In this document: piece after piece, positions 16,172-26,851 of the stretch
Position numbering within the stretch: position 1 is the stretch's first letter
How the letters are laid out: the number at the start of each line of letters is the position of its first letter
Assembly (NCBI GenBank): GCA_022571365.1
Contig: JACZXZ010000017.1
Coordinates: 1 to 37,590 of the forward strand
From: Pseudomonadota bacterium
GTDB taxonomy: Bacteria > Pseudomonadota > Alphaproteobacteria > G022571365
DNA length: 37,590 nt
Direction: 5' to 3'
Translations under genes and position numbers: made by a program
The notes under the pieces: model-generated
Database searches by the model: none
The model's input: the letters and a program-made list of their open reading frames with translations, nothing else
Told to the model about the DNA's origin: nothing

Positions 16172-17209
16172 TTAGGCCTCAAACGTCCGCTTTAAAAACT
16201 CAATCGTCGCCGGATCCCGAAGCTTACAAACGACATTCTGATTGGCGAATGCACCCGCGAAGGTTTGGGCTTCGCCAATCGGAAACGTCTTGTGCCACTC
16301 TACACCCACAGCGTACTCGGCAATCTCGGGATCATCTTTGTCGTGGGCAAGCTCCGGTTGCGCGAGCGGAAGCTCCAGAAGCGGTGTTCCGTCCACCTCA
16401 AACTCCTTCACCATGACGGCGGTGGAAGAGACGTTTCCGTAACCGACATAGCCGGCTTGCTTCTGATAGGCGAATAGAGGGTCGCCGATACCCAGTTGAT
16501 CCAAGCGACCTGAATAGATTCGCCCACCGCCGGCGGCGAGAAAGCCGTATTTTTGCATGTCCTCCCATGACCGCCCCCGGCCATCGCCCACATTGGCATA
16601 CCACTGCCCCGACCACGGGAGCTTCTTCTTGCTCTCGGAGCGTTCCACGACCTCCTGTTGGTCCATCAGCCAATCGGCGGCGAGAAGCTGTTGGCCGTTC
16701 TCCTCGAACACATTGAAGAAGGCGGTGTTGATGCTGACGTCATGCGTCTGCGCGAGATATTCGACGATTCGCTTGGACGAGGCATCAAACTCGCTCGCCA
16801 CAATCAGCATGGTGTGGCTGTCGTTCAGGTTCTCCGGAAGGGGTGTATCGAAGCGTTCGCGGAATGCATCTTCCAAACGCCTCCCGAGTTTGTCGAACGC
16901 AATATCATGAATGCGCTTGGTCGTGAGGCCCGCAATCCAGCTCGCATAGTCGAGAATTTGCGCGACGACATCGCGAGGCGTGCGATCGCGTTTGAGTTCG
17001 ATGATGGTAATGTCGCCTTCGCGATCGATGGCAAGAATGTCGATCCGCGCATTAAAGTCAGTAACGATCTGCCGCCCGAGGACCAGCACGTCCAGCCCGA
17101 TGATGCTGGGGTCCTTGGCTATCCAATTTTCTAGAGTTTCTTCACTAGCGAGCGTTTTCCGCTCCACCAGTACGAGCTCTCCGCTCGAGACCTTGAAGAG
17201 TGTCGTCAT
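16172..17209 (-). CDS. NucS/DUF91-like PD-(D/E)XK nuclease fused to an EVE/PUA-like domain
   Basis: 345 residues. The N-terminal half carries a PD-(D/E)XK core: RIDILAID (55-62, metal Asp57), then IIELKRD (69-75, Glu71 and Lys73) and QILDYASWI (84-92), as in NucS/DUF91-type nucleases. The C-terminal half (about 200-330) has WYANVGDG, SWEDMQKYGFLAAGGG and GDPLFAYQKQAGYVGYG (242-258), resembling EVE/PUA-fold readers of modified bases. Together this suggests a nuclease guided by DNA or RNA state, perhaps type IV-like defence (inference). The DNA is less GC-rich than its neighbours, hinting at transfer. The ATG at 17209 follows AGGATGA. No partner genes adjoin it. Confidence 0.8.
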   Translation of the reverse strand: MTTLFKVSSGELVLVERKTLASEETLENWIAKDPSIIGLDVLVLGRQIVTDFNARIDILAIDREGDITIIELKRDRTPRDVVAQILDYASWIAGLTTKRIHDIAFDKLGRRLEDAFRERFDTPLPENLNDSHTMLIVASEFDASSKRIVEYLAQTHDVSINTAFFNVFEENGQQLLAADWLMDQQEVVERSESKKKLPWSGQWYANVGDGRGRSWEDMQKYGFLAAGGGRIYSGRLDQLGIGDPLFAYQKQAGYVGYGNVSSTAVMVKEFEVDGTPLLELPLAQPELAHDKDDPEIAEYAVGVEWHKTFPIGEAQTFAGAFANQNVVCKLRDPATIEFLKRTFEA

Positions 17210-17364
17210 GGCTTCATCCTACGCGTCCCATCCTCACCCCGCCAGCACCTCCTGCCCCCTTTTGAACAGCCCCTGTGCATAGGGCGACGGCTTGATCGGT
17301 TACCGGTCGGTTCCTAGAATCCTTGAATCCTTCTGTTCGTGTGGCAGCGCCGGCGGAGGTACGC

Positions 17365-17586
17365 ATGGAATGGCTTCTGGTGATAGTCCTGGTGTCCTCG
17401 ATGGACGATATCGAGTTCGAGCCAATGAGATTTGTAACCAAAGCCGAGTGTGTCGCCGCGGCGGAGGCGTTTGTGGAGAGGTATCCCGCCTTTGAGTGGC
17501 GAGACCGCTTGGAACCTCGAACAGAAAATCCTGTTGTTCGCTCCTACGTGGAGTGCGTCCCGGCGCCTTCCGACCAAGACGACTGA
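17365..17586 (+). CDS. Small hypothetical protein with an N-terminal hydrophobic segment
   Basis: 73 residues. The ATG at 17365 has GGAGG 6 nt upstream, which supports it over an earlier TTG. MEWLLVIVLVSS is a short hydrophobic start, then a soluble part with two cysteines (in TKAECVAAAEAF and SYVECVPAP) that could form a disulfide if exported. It resembles small periplasmic proteins of unknown function. It lies between the divergent nuclease gene and the convergent aconitase gene. Confidence 0.6.
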   Translation: MEWLLVIVLVSSMDDIEFEPMRFVTKAECVAAAEAFVERYPAFEWRDRLEPRTENPVVRSYVECVPAPSDQDD

Positions 17587-17622
17587 AACCCGCAACGTCG
17601 AGTTGTCGTTGCCGTCCCGACC

Positions 17623-20403
<2,781 letters not shown>

Positions 20404-20490
20404 GTCCTTAACTCTTAGCTCCTCGACACTAACCGGCGGGCTTGGAATCGGGGAACCACCCGCCCGAACCCTATTCACCCCGCGCCTTGA

Positions 20491-20518
20491 AGTATAGTTG
20501 AGACTGGGCCGCAGGCAA
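20491..20518 (-). promoter_or_regulatory. Predicted acnA promoter
   Basis: On the minus strand TTGCCT (20518-20513) and TATACT (20496-20491) are 16 bp apart, upstream of the aconitase GTG, leaving a leader of about 80 nt. Good match to the sigma-70 pattern, by eye. Confidence 0.5.
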
Positions 20519-20660
20519 TCGAGGCCATCCTTTGCGGCGGCGGATGCCGTCTTCAAAGCCATTTCGGCGCGCGGGCGCACCCCGGGCGCCGACCCCCGAA
20601 AAATCACAGTTTTGCCACTTTATCGGCCCAAAGGCGCCAAATTCATGAGCTTTCATGGAA

Positions 20661-20768
20661 CTGTAAAGACCTCCCCTCCTGCTCGAGGCTGCTCTGTCAG
20701 CCTCGGCACCAGCCTCACGAGGCTGGATCCTTGCGGCCATCTTTCCCCTGGATGGCCGCCTTTTTTTT
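20661..20768 (+). ncRNA. Three-hairpin RNA: small RNA or attenuating leader of the ccm operon
   Basis: Stem A is CGAGGCTG (20684-20691) with CAGCCTCG (20698-20705). Stem B is CCAGCCT (20709-20715), loop CACG, AGGCTGG (20720-20726). Stem C is the terminator. GAGGCTG and CAGCCTC each occur twice, so A and B can exchange partners, as in a switch. CCTCCCCTCC at 20670-20679, just before stem A, resembles an anti-Shine-Dalgarno motif. The terminator lies 143 nt before ccmA, so the RNA is either free-standing or an attenuated leader. A weak promoter (TTCATG 20642, TAAAGA 20664) is possible. Confidence 0.65.
20733..20768 (+). terminator. Strong Rho-independent terminator upstream of ccmA
   Basis: Perfect 9-bp stem GCGGCCATC / GATGGCCGC (20733-20741 with 20751-20759), 9-nt loop, then one C and eight T (20761-20768). 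This is the best intrinsic terminator in the window. Confidence 0.92.
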
Positions 20769-20911
20769 GCCTGGAAGGCCGGGGCGCCGGGTGGTCTCCC
20801 TGGGCGCGGCCGTGGGCAAATGCTATAACCCCGGCTGGCCGCCGCGACGACCGGGCGAACCCGGGGCGCTTCCGCGCGCCTGGTGCAGGGCGGCGTCTTG
20901 ATCTAGGGCGA

Positions 20912-21601
20912 ATGAGCGACTTTGCGGGCCATGATCTGACCTGCGTGCGGGGGGAGCGCACCGTTTTCGCCGGTCTCGGCTTCACCCTCCCCGCCGGCGG
21001 GGCGGTTGTGCTGGTCGGCCCCAACGGCAGCGGCAAGTCGAGTCTTTTGCGCCTGATGGCCGGACTCTTAAGGCCGGCCCGCGGCCGCCTTACCTGGGGC
21101 GGCGAAGCGATTTCCGAAGATCCCGAGGCCCATGGCGGGCGGCTCCATTATGTCGGCCATCTGGACGCCGTGAAGCCGGTGCTGACCGTGGCCGAGAACC
21201 TCGCCTTTTGGGCCGGCCTGCACGGCCCCGGAAACGCCGACCGGAAACCCGTGCTAGACGCGCTCGAGCGTTTCGGCCTCGACCATCTCGCCGACGTGCC
21301 GGGGCAGATGCTTTCGGCCGGCGAACGCCGCCGGCTCAGCCTGGCGCGGCTGGTCGCGGTGCCTGCCGCGCTGTGGCTTCTGGACGAGCCGACGGCCGTC
21401 CTCGACAAGGTCTCGGTAGCCGCCCTGGAGGGGGTCCTGGCCGAACAGCGCGCCGGCGGCGGCATGGTCGCGGTCGCCACCCACGGGGCGCTCGGCCTCG
21501 ATGGCGCGGCCGAGCTCCGGCTCCTCGACTACGCCGTCGCCCCCCGGCCGGCCGGCCTGCCGGAGTGGTACGGCGGGCAGGCCGGAGCATCGGGCCCATG
21601 A
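20912..21601 (+). CDS. ccmA: Heme exporter ATP-binding subunit CcmA
   Basis: ATPase of the CcmAB(C) complex, which drives release of heme-loaded CcmE in cytochrome c maturation. 229 residues. Walker A is GPNGSGKS (36-43), the ABC signature LSAGE (134-138), Walker B LWLLDEP (154-160) and the switch His is H191 (VATHG). The ATG at 20912 is weakly preceded by AGGGCGA. The stop overlaps the ccmB ATG (ATGA). First gene of the complete ccmA-I operon. Confidence 0.95.
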   Translation: MSDFAGHDLTCVRGERTVFAGLGFTLPAGGAVVLVGPNGSGKSSLLRLMAGLLRPARGRLTWGGEAISEDPEAHGGRLHYVGHLDAVKPVLTVAENLAFWAGLHGPGNADRKPVLDALERFGLDHLADVPGQMLSAGERRRLSLARLVAVPAALWLLDEPTAVLDKVSVAALEGVLAEQRAGGGMVAVATHGALGLDGAAELRLLDYAVAPRPAGLPEWYGGQAGASGP

Positions 21602-22263
21602 AGCGCTTCTTCCTCATCGTCCGCCGCGACTTGAGGCTGGCCTTGCGGCAAGGCGCCGACAGCATGCTGGTGGTGGCGTTTTTCGTCCTCACCGCCATCC
21701 TGTTTCCCCTCGGCGTCGGACCGGATCCGGCGGTGCTGGCGCGGATCAGCGCCGGGGTGATCTGGGTCACCGCGCTCTTGGCCTCGATGCTGTCGCTCGA
21801 ACGGCTGTTCCAGGCCGACTACGAGGACGGAAACCTGGATCTCCTGGGCCTGGCGCCGACGCCGATGATAGCGGTCGTGCTGGCCAAATGCCTGGCCCAC
21901 TGGCTGACCACCGGGCTGCCGCTGATGGTCGCCGCCCCGATTCTCGCGCTGCTCTTGAACATGAGCGCCGGCGGCCTGGCAACGCTCATGCTGGCCATGG
22001 TCCTGGGCACCCCGGTCCTGACCCTCATCGGCGCCATCGGCGCGGCCCTCATTCTTGGCGCCCGCCGCGGCGGGGTGCTCCTATCGCTCTTGATCCTGCC
22101 GCTTTACATTCCGGTGCTGGTCTTCGGGGTCGGCGCCGTCGAGGCGGCCGTTGCGGAGACGGGCGCGCGCCCCCACCTGCAAATCCTCGCCGGGCTGTTG
22201 CTCGCAGCCCTGGCGCTCGGCCCGTGGGCCGCGACCGCGGCGCTCAGGCAGGCCCTGGAATAG
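21598..22263 (+). CDS. ccmB: Heme exporter permease CcmB
   Basis: Inner-membrane partner of CcmA. 221 residues with about six membrane helices and the family start MKRFFLIVRRDLRLALRQGAD, plus FQADYEDGNLDLL, the loop thought to contact CcmA. The ATG at 21598 lies inside the ccmA stop region. A 110-bp gap follows before ccmC, in which I see no other gene. Confidence 0.95.
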   Translation: MKRFFLIVRRDLRLALRQGADSMLVVAFFVLTAILFPLGVGPDPAVLARISAGVIWVTALLASMLSLERLFQADYEDGNLDLLGLAPTPMIAVVLAKCLAHWLTTGLPLMVAAPILALLLNMSAGGLATLMLAMVLGTPVLTLIGAIGAALILGARRGGVLLSLLILPLYIPVLVFGVGAVEAAVAETGARPHLQILAGLLLAALALGPWAATAALRQALE

Positions 22264-22373
22264 CCTGGGAATTGCCTTACACTATGGTACTGACGCCTGG
22301 AAAAACACCACGCGCCGCGCTAAACCCTCGGTGAGTAAGGCCGCCTTGGCATCCGGGACGAGAGATCAAGCTC

Positions 22374-23093
22374 ATGTACTACCTCGCCAATCCCAATCGC
22401 TTCCTCAGGCTCTCGGGCACCGTGCTCCCGTGGTGCGCCGGCGCCACCGTGCTGTTGCTGATCGCCGGCCTCGCCCTCGGGCTGTTCGTGGCGCCCCCCG
22501 ACTACCGACAGGGCGAGAGCGTGCGCATCATGTACGTCCACGTGCCGGCGGCCTGGATGGCGCTGCTCGTCTACAGCTCAATGGCCGCGGCCAGCGCCGT
22601 GGCGCTCATCTGGAAGCATCCGCTGGCCGACCTGACCGCCAAGGCCGCGGCGCCCATCGGCGCCTGCTTCACCTTCATCGCGCTCGCCACCGGCGCGCTC
22701 TGGGGCCAGCCCATATGGAACACCTGGTGGGTGTGGGACGCGCGCCTCACTTCGATGCTCATCCTGTTTTTCCTCTATCTCGGCTATATCGCGCTCTCGA
22801 ACGCCTTCGAAGACCCGGCCCGGGGCGCCCGGGCGGCGGCGATTCTGGCCCTGGTCGGTTTCGTCAACGTGCCGATCATCAAATTCTCCGTCGACTGGTG
22901 GACCACCCTGCACCAGCCGGCCAGCGTCATCAAGATCGGCACGCCCTCGATCCACGCCTCGATGCTGGTCCCGCTTTTCTTGATGGCGCTCGCGTTTACA
23001 GGCTACTTCTTGACGGTGCTGATTCTGCGCCTGCGCAGCGAGATCCTGGCCCGCAAGATCCGGTCGATTCAGCTCGCCCGGGTGCAGGGCTGA
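22374..23093 (+). CDS. ccmC: Heme-handling protein CcmC
   Basis: Presents heme to CcmE in the inner membrane. 239 residues, six membrane helices. The tryptophan-rich heme motif is WGQPIWNTWWVWDARLTS (110-127), flanked by the presumed heme-ligand histidines H56 (YVHVPAAW) and H180 (TLHQP). The ATG at 22374 fits the known N-terminus (MYYLANPNRFL). Confidence 0.97.
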   Translation: MYYLANPNRFLRLSGTVLPWCAGATVLLLIAGLALGLFVAPPDYRQGESVRIMYVHVPAAWMALLVYSSMAAASAVALIWKHPLADLTAKAAAPIGACFTFIALATGALWGQPIWNTWWVWDARLTSMLILFFLYLGYIALSNAFEDPARGARAAAILALVGFVNVPIIKFSVDWWTTLHQPASVIKIGTPSIHASMLVPLFLMALAFTGYFLTVLILRLRSEILARKIRSIQLARVQG

Positions 23094-23121
23094 GCGGGCG
23101 GCGACGGAGCCCTCAGGTCTA

Positions 23122-23364
23122 GTGGAAGCGATCTCGACATTCCTGGCGATGGGCGGCTATGCCGCCTTTGTCTGGCCGGCCTTCGCGGTCGCGGCCGTGG
23201 TGCTGGCCGGACTGCTCGCCGCCTCAATGCGCAGCTTGAGCGCCCGCGAGAGGACGTTGGGAGCCCTTCGAGCGCAGGGCCGGGGGAGGCGCAGCCCGCG
23301 GCCCGGCGAAGGGCCGGCGGGGGCTGAGGACCCCGCGGGATCCGGTGAAGCGGAAGCGCCATGA
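23122..23364 (+). CDS. ccmD: Heme exporter protein CcmD
   Basis: Small membrane protein that helps release holo-CcmE from CcmABC. 80 residues from a GTG start at 23122; the N-terminus has MGGYAAFVWPAFAVAAVVLAG (residues 10-30), the single helix of the family. The Arg/Pro/Gly-rich tail is longer than usual for CcmD (often about 50-70). The stop overlaps the ccmE ATG (ATGA). Confidence 0.9.
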   Translation: MEAISTFLAMGGYAAFVWPAFAVAAVVLAGLLAASMRSLSARERTLGALRAQGRGRRSPRPGEGPAGAEDPAGSGEAEAP

Positions 23365-23807
23365 AACCCAAAAGGCGGCGACTCTATTTCGTGGCCTTCG
23401 GCATGCTCGCGCTGGGCACCGCCGCAGTGCTGATCTTGACCGCGCTGGAAGAGAACATCGTGTTCTTCTACAGCCCTACCGAGGTCGCCGAGAAGGCCAT
23501 CGCGCCCGGCCGCAACTTCCGGATCGGCGGGCTGGTTGAGGAGAACAGCGTCAAACGCCACACCGATTCCATGACCACGGAGTTCAACATCACCGATTTG
23601 AACCACACCACCCCCGTCACCTATCGCGGCATCCTGCCCGACCTGTTCCGCGAGGGCCAGGGGGTGGTCGCCGAGGGCGCGCTCGGCCCGGACGGGGTAT
23701 TCCGGGCCACGGAAATCCTGGCCAAGCACGATGAGAACTACATGCCGCCGGGGGTCGTGGAGGCCCTGAAGAAGTCCGGCCGGTGGCAGGAGGACGCGGC
23801 GGAATGA
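23361..23807 (+). CDS. ccmE: Periplasmic heme chaperone CcmE
   Basis: Binds heme covalently and carries it to CcmF. 148 residues: N-terminal membrane anchor (about 8-28), OB-fold domain, and the heme-binding motif LAKHDENYMPP with H123 and Y127. It is the usual His-type CcmE. Start and stop overlap ccmD and ccmF respectively, showing tight coupling. Confidence 0.97.
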   Translation: MKPKRRRLYFVAFGMLALGTAAVLILTALEENIVFFYSPTEVAEKAIAPGRNFRIGGLVEENSVKRHTDSMTTEFNITDLNHTTPVTYRGILPDLFREGQGVVAEGALGPDGVFRATEILAKHDENYMPPGVVEALKKSGRWQEDAAE

Positions 23808-25783
23808 TCCCCGAGATCGGCCATTACGCCCTGATCCTGGCGCTGTTTGCCGCGCTCATCCAGGGCACCCTGCCGCTTGCCGGCGCCCAGCGCGCCGATG
23901 CCGCCTGGATGGCGCTGGCGCGCCCGGCGGCCGGGATCCAGTTCATCTTCATCCTAACCGCCTTTCTGGCCCTCATGCATGCCTATGTGACCTCCGATTT
24001 CTCGGTGCTGAACGTGGTCAACAACTCCCATTCGGCCAAGCCGCTCTTGTACAAGATTTCAGGCGTATGGGGGAACCACGAGGGCTCGATGGTGCTGTGG
24101 ATGCTGATCCTGTCGCTGTTCGGCTGCGCCGTCGCGCTGTTCGGCGGCAACCTGCCGCCGACCTTGAGGGCCCGGGTGCTGGCCGTTCAGGGGCTGATCG
24201 GCACGGGCTTTCTCCTGTTCATGCTGTTCACCTCGAACCCGTTCGAGCGGGTCTTCCCGGCGCCCTTGGACGGCAACGACCTGAACCCGCTTCTCCAGGA
24301 CCCCGGCCTCGCCTTTCACCCGCCTTTCCTCTATCTGGGCTATGTCGGCTTTTCCATGGCGTTCTCGTTCGCCATCGCGGCGCTCATCGAGGGCCGGGTG
24401 GACGCCGCCTGGGCGCGCTGGGTGCGCCCCTGGACGCTGGTCGCCTGGTGCTCGCTTACGCTCGGCATCGCATTGGGCAGCTGGTGGGCCTATTACGAGC
24501 TCGGCTGGGGCGGCTGGTGGTTCTGGGACCCGGTGGAGAACGCCTCTTTCATGCCGTGGCTGGCCGGCACCGCGCTCCTGCACTCGGCAACCGTGGCCGA
24601 GAAACGCGACGCGCTCAAGAGCTGGACCATCCTCTTGGCCATCATCACTTTTTCCTTGAGTCTGATCGGCACGTTCCTGGTGCGCTCCGGGGTTTTGACC
24701 TCGGTCCACACCTTCGCCCAGGATCCGACCCGGGGCCTGTTCATCCTGGGCCTGCTGATCATCGCCATCGGCGGTTCGCTCGTCCTCTACGCCCTGCGCG
24801 CGCCGGCCATGAAGGCCGGCGGCCTGTTCGCGCCGATCTCGCGGGAAGGCAGCTTGGTGCTGAACAACCTGCTGTTGATGACGGCCGCGGCGACGGTGTT
24901 CCTCGGCACCCTTTACCCGTTGGTCCTGGACGCCGTCGGCGGCGGCACGGTGTCGGTCGGCCCGCCCTACTTCACCGCCACCTTCGTACCGCTGATGGTG
25001 CCGATGATCGTGCTCATGGCGATCGCGCCGATGCTCGCCTGGAAGCGCGGGGATCTCGCCGGGGCGTTCACGCGGCTGAGGCTCGCCGCCGCCGTGGTGG
25101 TGGTGATCGCGCTCGGCACCTGGTATCTCAAGTCCGAGGGGCCGGTCCTGGCGGTGCTCGGCTTGGCGCTCGCCGGCTGGCTGTTCACCGGCACGCTGAT
25201 CGAGTTCAGCGGCCGGTTGAAGCTGTTCCGCATAGGCATGCGCGAAAGCCTCAGGCGCGCCGCGCATCTCCCGCGGGCGACCTACGGCATGACGATCGCC
25301 CACGCCGGAATCGCCATCGTCGTCGCCGGCATCACCGCCTCCTCGGCCTGGCAGACCGAGAAGATTCAGGTCCTCCGTCCGGGCGAGACGGTGGAAGTGG
25401 CCGGCTACATCTTCACCTTCGAAGGCACCCAGGAGCTTCAGGGTCCCAACTACACGATCGAGCGCGGCACCTTCCAAGTCAGCAGGGACGGCGCGCCGAT
25501 CGCCCGGCTGTTTCCAGAACGGCGCTTCTACCCGGTGCAGGGAAGACAGACCACCGAGGCCGCGATTTACACCACCTGGTTCGCCGATCTCTACGCCGTG
25601 ATCGGGGACGCCGACGGCGAGGACGGCCGGGTCACGCGGCTGTACCACAACCCGCTGGTGCCGTGGATCTGGGTCGGTGCGGTGGTCATGGCCATGGGCG
25701 GCGCCGTCTCCTTGAGCGACCGCCGCCATCGGGTGGGCGCGCCCGCGCGGCGCCGCGCCGCCGCCGCGTCCGCCCGGGCCTAG
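23804..25783 (+). CDS. ccmF: Cytochrome c heme lyase subunit CcmF
   Basis: Large inner-membrane protein that attaches heme to apocytochrome c together with CcmH and CcmI. 659 residues, many membrane helices. The WWD motif is GWGGWWFWDPVENASFMPW, with W238, W239, F240, W241 and D242. Other landmarks are KISGVWGNHEGSM near 82-94 and HPPFLYLGYVGFS near 173-185. The ATG at 23804 overlaps the ccmE stop. Confidence 0.97.
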   Translation: MIPEIGHYALILALFAALIQGTLPLAGAQRADAAWMALARPAAGIQFIFILTAFLALMHAYVTSDFSVLNVVNNSHSAKPLLYKISGVWGNHEGSMVLWMLILSLFGCAVALFGGNLPPTLRARVLAVQGLIGTGFLLFMLFTSNPFERVFPAPLDGNDLNPLLQDPGLAFHPPFLYLGYVGFSMAFSFAIAALIEGRVDAAWARWVRPWTLVAWCSLTLGIALGSWWAYYELGWGGWWFWDPVENASFMPWLAGTALLHSATVAEKRDALKSWTILLAIITFSLSLIGTFLVRSGVLTSVHTFAQDPTRGLFILGLLIIAIGGSLVLYALRAPAMKAGGLFAPISREGSLVLNNLLLMTAAATVFLGTLYPLVLDAVGGGTVSVGPPYFTATFVPLMVPMIVLMAIAPMLAWKRGDLAGAFTRLRLAAAVVVVIALGTWYLKSEGPVLAVLGLALAGWLFTGTLIEFSGRLKLFRIGMRESLRRAAHLPRATYGMTIAHAGIAIVVAGITASSAWQTEKIQVLRPGETVEVAGYIFTFEGTQELQGPNYTIERGTFQVSRDGAPIARLFPERRFYPVQGRQTTEAAIYTTWFADLYAVIGDADGEDGRVTRLYHNPLVPWIWVGAVVMAMGGAVSLSDRRHRVGAPARRRAAAASARA

Positions 25784-25787
25784 GGAC

Positions 25788-26375
25788 ATGCCCAAGCGTA
25801 TCGCCTTCATCGTCCCGGCCGTCCTTTTCCTGGTATTGGCCGTGACGCTTTGGTGGGGGCTGGGGCACGACCCCTCGATCGTGCCGTCGGCGCTCATCGA
25901 CAAGCCGGCGCCGGCCTTTAAGCTCCCCCCGCTCGAGGAAGAAAACCCCGGGCTCTCGGAGCAGGACCTCGAGGGCCAGGTGTCGCTGGTCAACGTCTTT
26001 GCCTCCTGGTGCCTCCCCTGTCGGGCGGAGCACCCGATCCTGATGCGGCTGGCCGAGGACGACGTCACGATCTTCGGCCTCAACTACAAGGACAAGCCCG
26101 AGGATGCGCGCAACTGGCTCGGCCGGCTCGGCGACCCTTACAGCCAGATCGGCGTCGACCTCGACGGCCGGGTCAGCATCGACTGGGGCATCTACGGAGT
26201 GCCGGAGACCTTCGTCGTCGATTCCTCCGGGCGCATCCGATACAAGCATATCGGACCCATGGCGCCCCGCGATCTCGAAGAATGCATCCGGCCCGTCATC
26301 GAACGGCTAAAGGAGCAAGGCCCCGGATTGGAAACCGTCGAACTTCCAGCATCATGCCAAGGATCGAAAGGCTAA
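25788..26375 (+). CDS. ccmG: Thiol:disulfide interchange protein CcmG (DsbE)
   Basis: Membrane-anchored periplasmic thioredoxin that keeps apocytochrome c cysteines reduced. 195 residues: anchor at about 5-24, active site WCLPC (74-78, C75 and C78), and the cis-proline region [12 protein letters not shown]. It starts 4 bp after ccmF. Confidence 0.96.
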   Translation: MPKRIAFIVPAVLFLVLAVTLWWGLGHDPSIVPSALIDKPAPAFKLPPLEEENPGLSEQDLEGQVSLVNVFASWCLPCRAEHPILMRLAEDDVTIFGLNYKDKPEDARNWLGRLGDPYSQIGVDLDGRVSIDWGIYGVPETFVVDSSGRIRYKHIGPMAPRDLEECIRPVIERLKEQGPGLETVELPASCQGSKG

Positions 26376-26379
26376 GGCC

Positions 26380-26838
26380 GTGAAAGCAGCGCTCATTGCC
26401 ATCGCCTTGCTGTTCGCCCTGCCGGCCGGCGCGGTCGAGCCCGACGAGATGCTCGCCGATCCGGTGCTCGAGCAGCGCGCCCGGGAAATCAGCAAGAATC
26501 TCAGGTGCCTCGTCTGCCAGAACCAGTCGATCGACGATTCAAACGCGGAACTCGCCCGGGACCTCCGCATCCTGGTGCGCCAGCGGCTTGTCTCCGGCGA
26601 CACGGACGAGGAGGTGACCCAGTTCGTGGTCGCGCGCTACGGCGACTTCGTGCTCTTAAAGCCGCCTTTCAAATCCACCACCTATGTGCTCTGGTTTGGC
26701 CCGGCCGTGATCTTCACGCTCGCGGCCTTCACCCTGGTCGTCTTGCAGCGGCGTCGGGCCAGGGTCGAGGCCAAGCCGCTCAGCCCGGCGGAGCGGCGGC
26801 GGCTTGACTCCCTGCTGGACGACGGCTTGGACCCGTGA
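26380..26838 (+). CDS. ccmH: Cytochrome c maturation protein CcmH
   Basis: Periplasmic thiol reductase and heme-lyase component. 152 residues from a GTG start: signal peptide to about 18, then [15 protein letters not shown] with C43 and C46, and one C-terminal membrane helix (about 102-124). Short form, consistent with a separate ccmI. It begins 4 bp after ccmG. Confidence 0.95.
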   Translation: MKAALIAIALLFALPAGAVEPDEMLADPVLEQRAREISKNLRCLVCQNQSIDDSNAELARDLRILVRQRLVSGDTDEEVTQFVVARYGDFVLLKPPFKSTTYVLWFGPAVIFTLAAFTLVVLQRRRARVEAKPLSPAERRRLDSLLDDGLDP

Positions 26839-26851
26839 TCTCGAGGCCGGC

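Larger units (their letters stand above)
20404..20911. other. Regulatory region between acnA and the ccm operon
   Basis: 508 bp between divergent genes. It holds the acnA promoter, the multi-hairpin RNA at 20661-20768 and the leader of ccmA (ATG at 20912). An open frame runs through on the plus strand but has no homology or start signal before ccmA. Confidence 0.6.

Noticed and set aside
24059-26083. 674-residue minus-strand open frame
   Set aside because: Antisense shadow of ccmF and ccmG, with low-complexity R/H/G/E composition.
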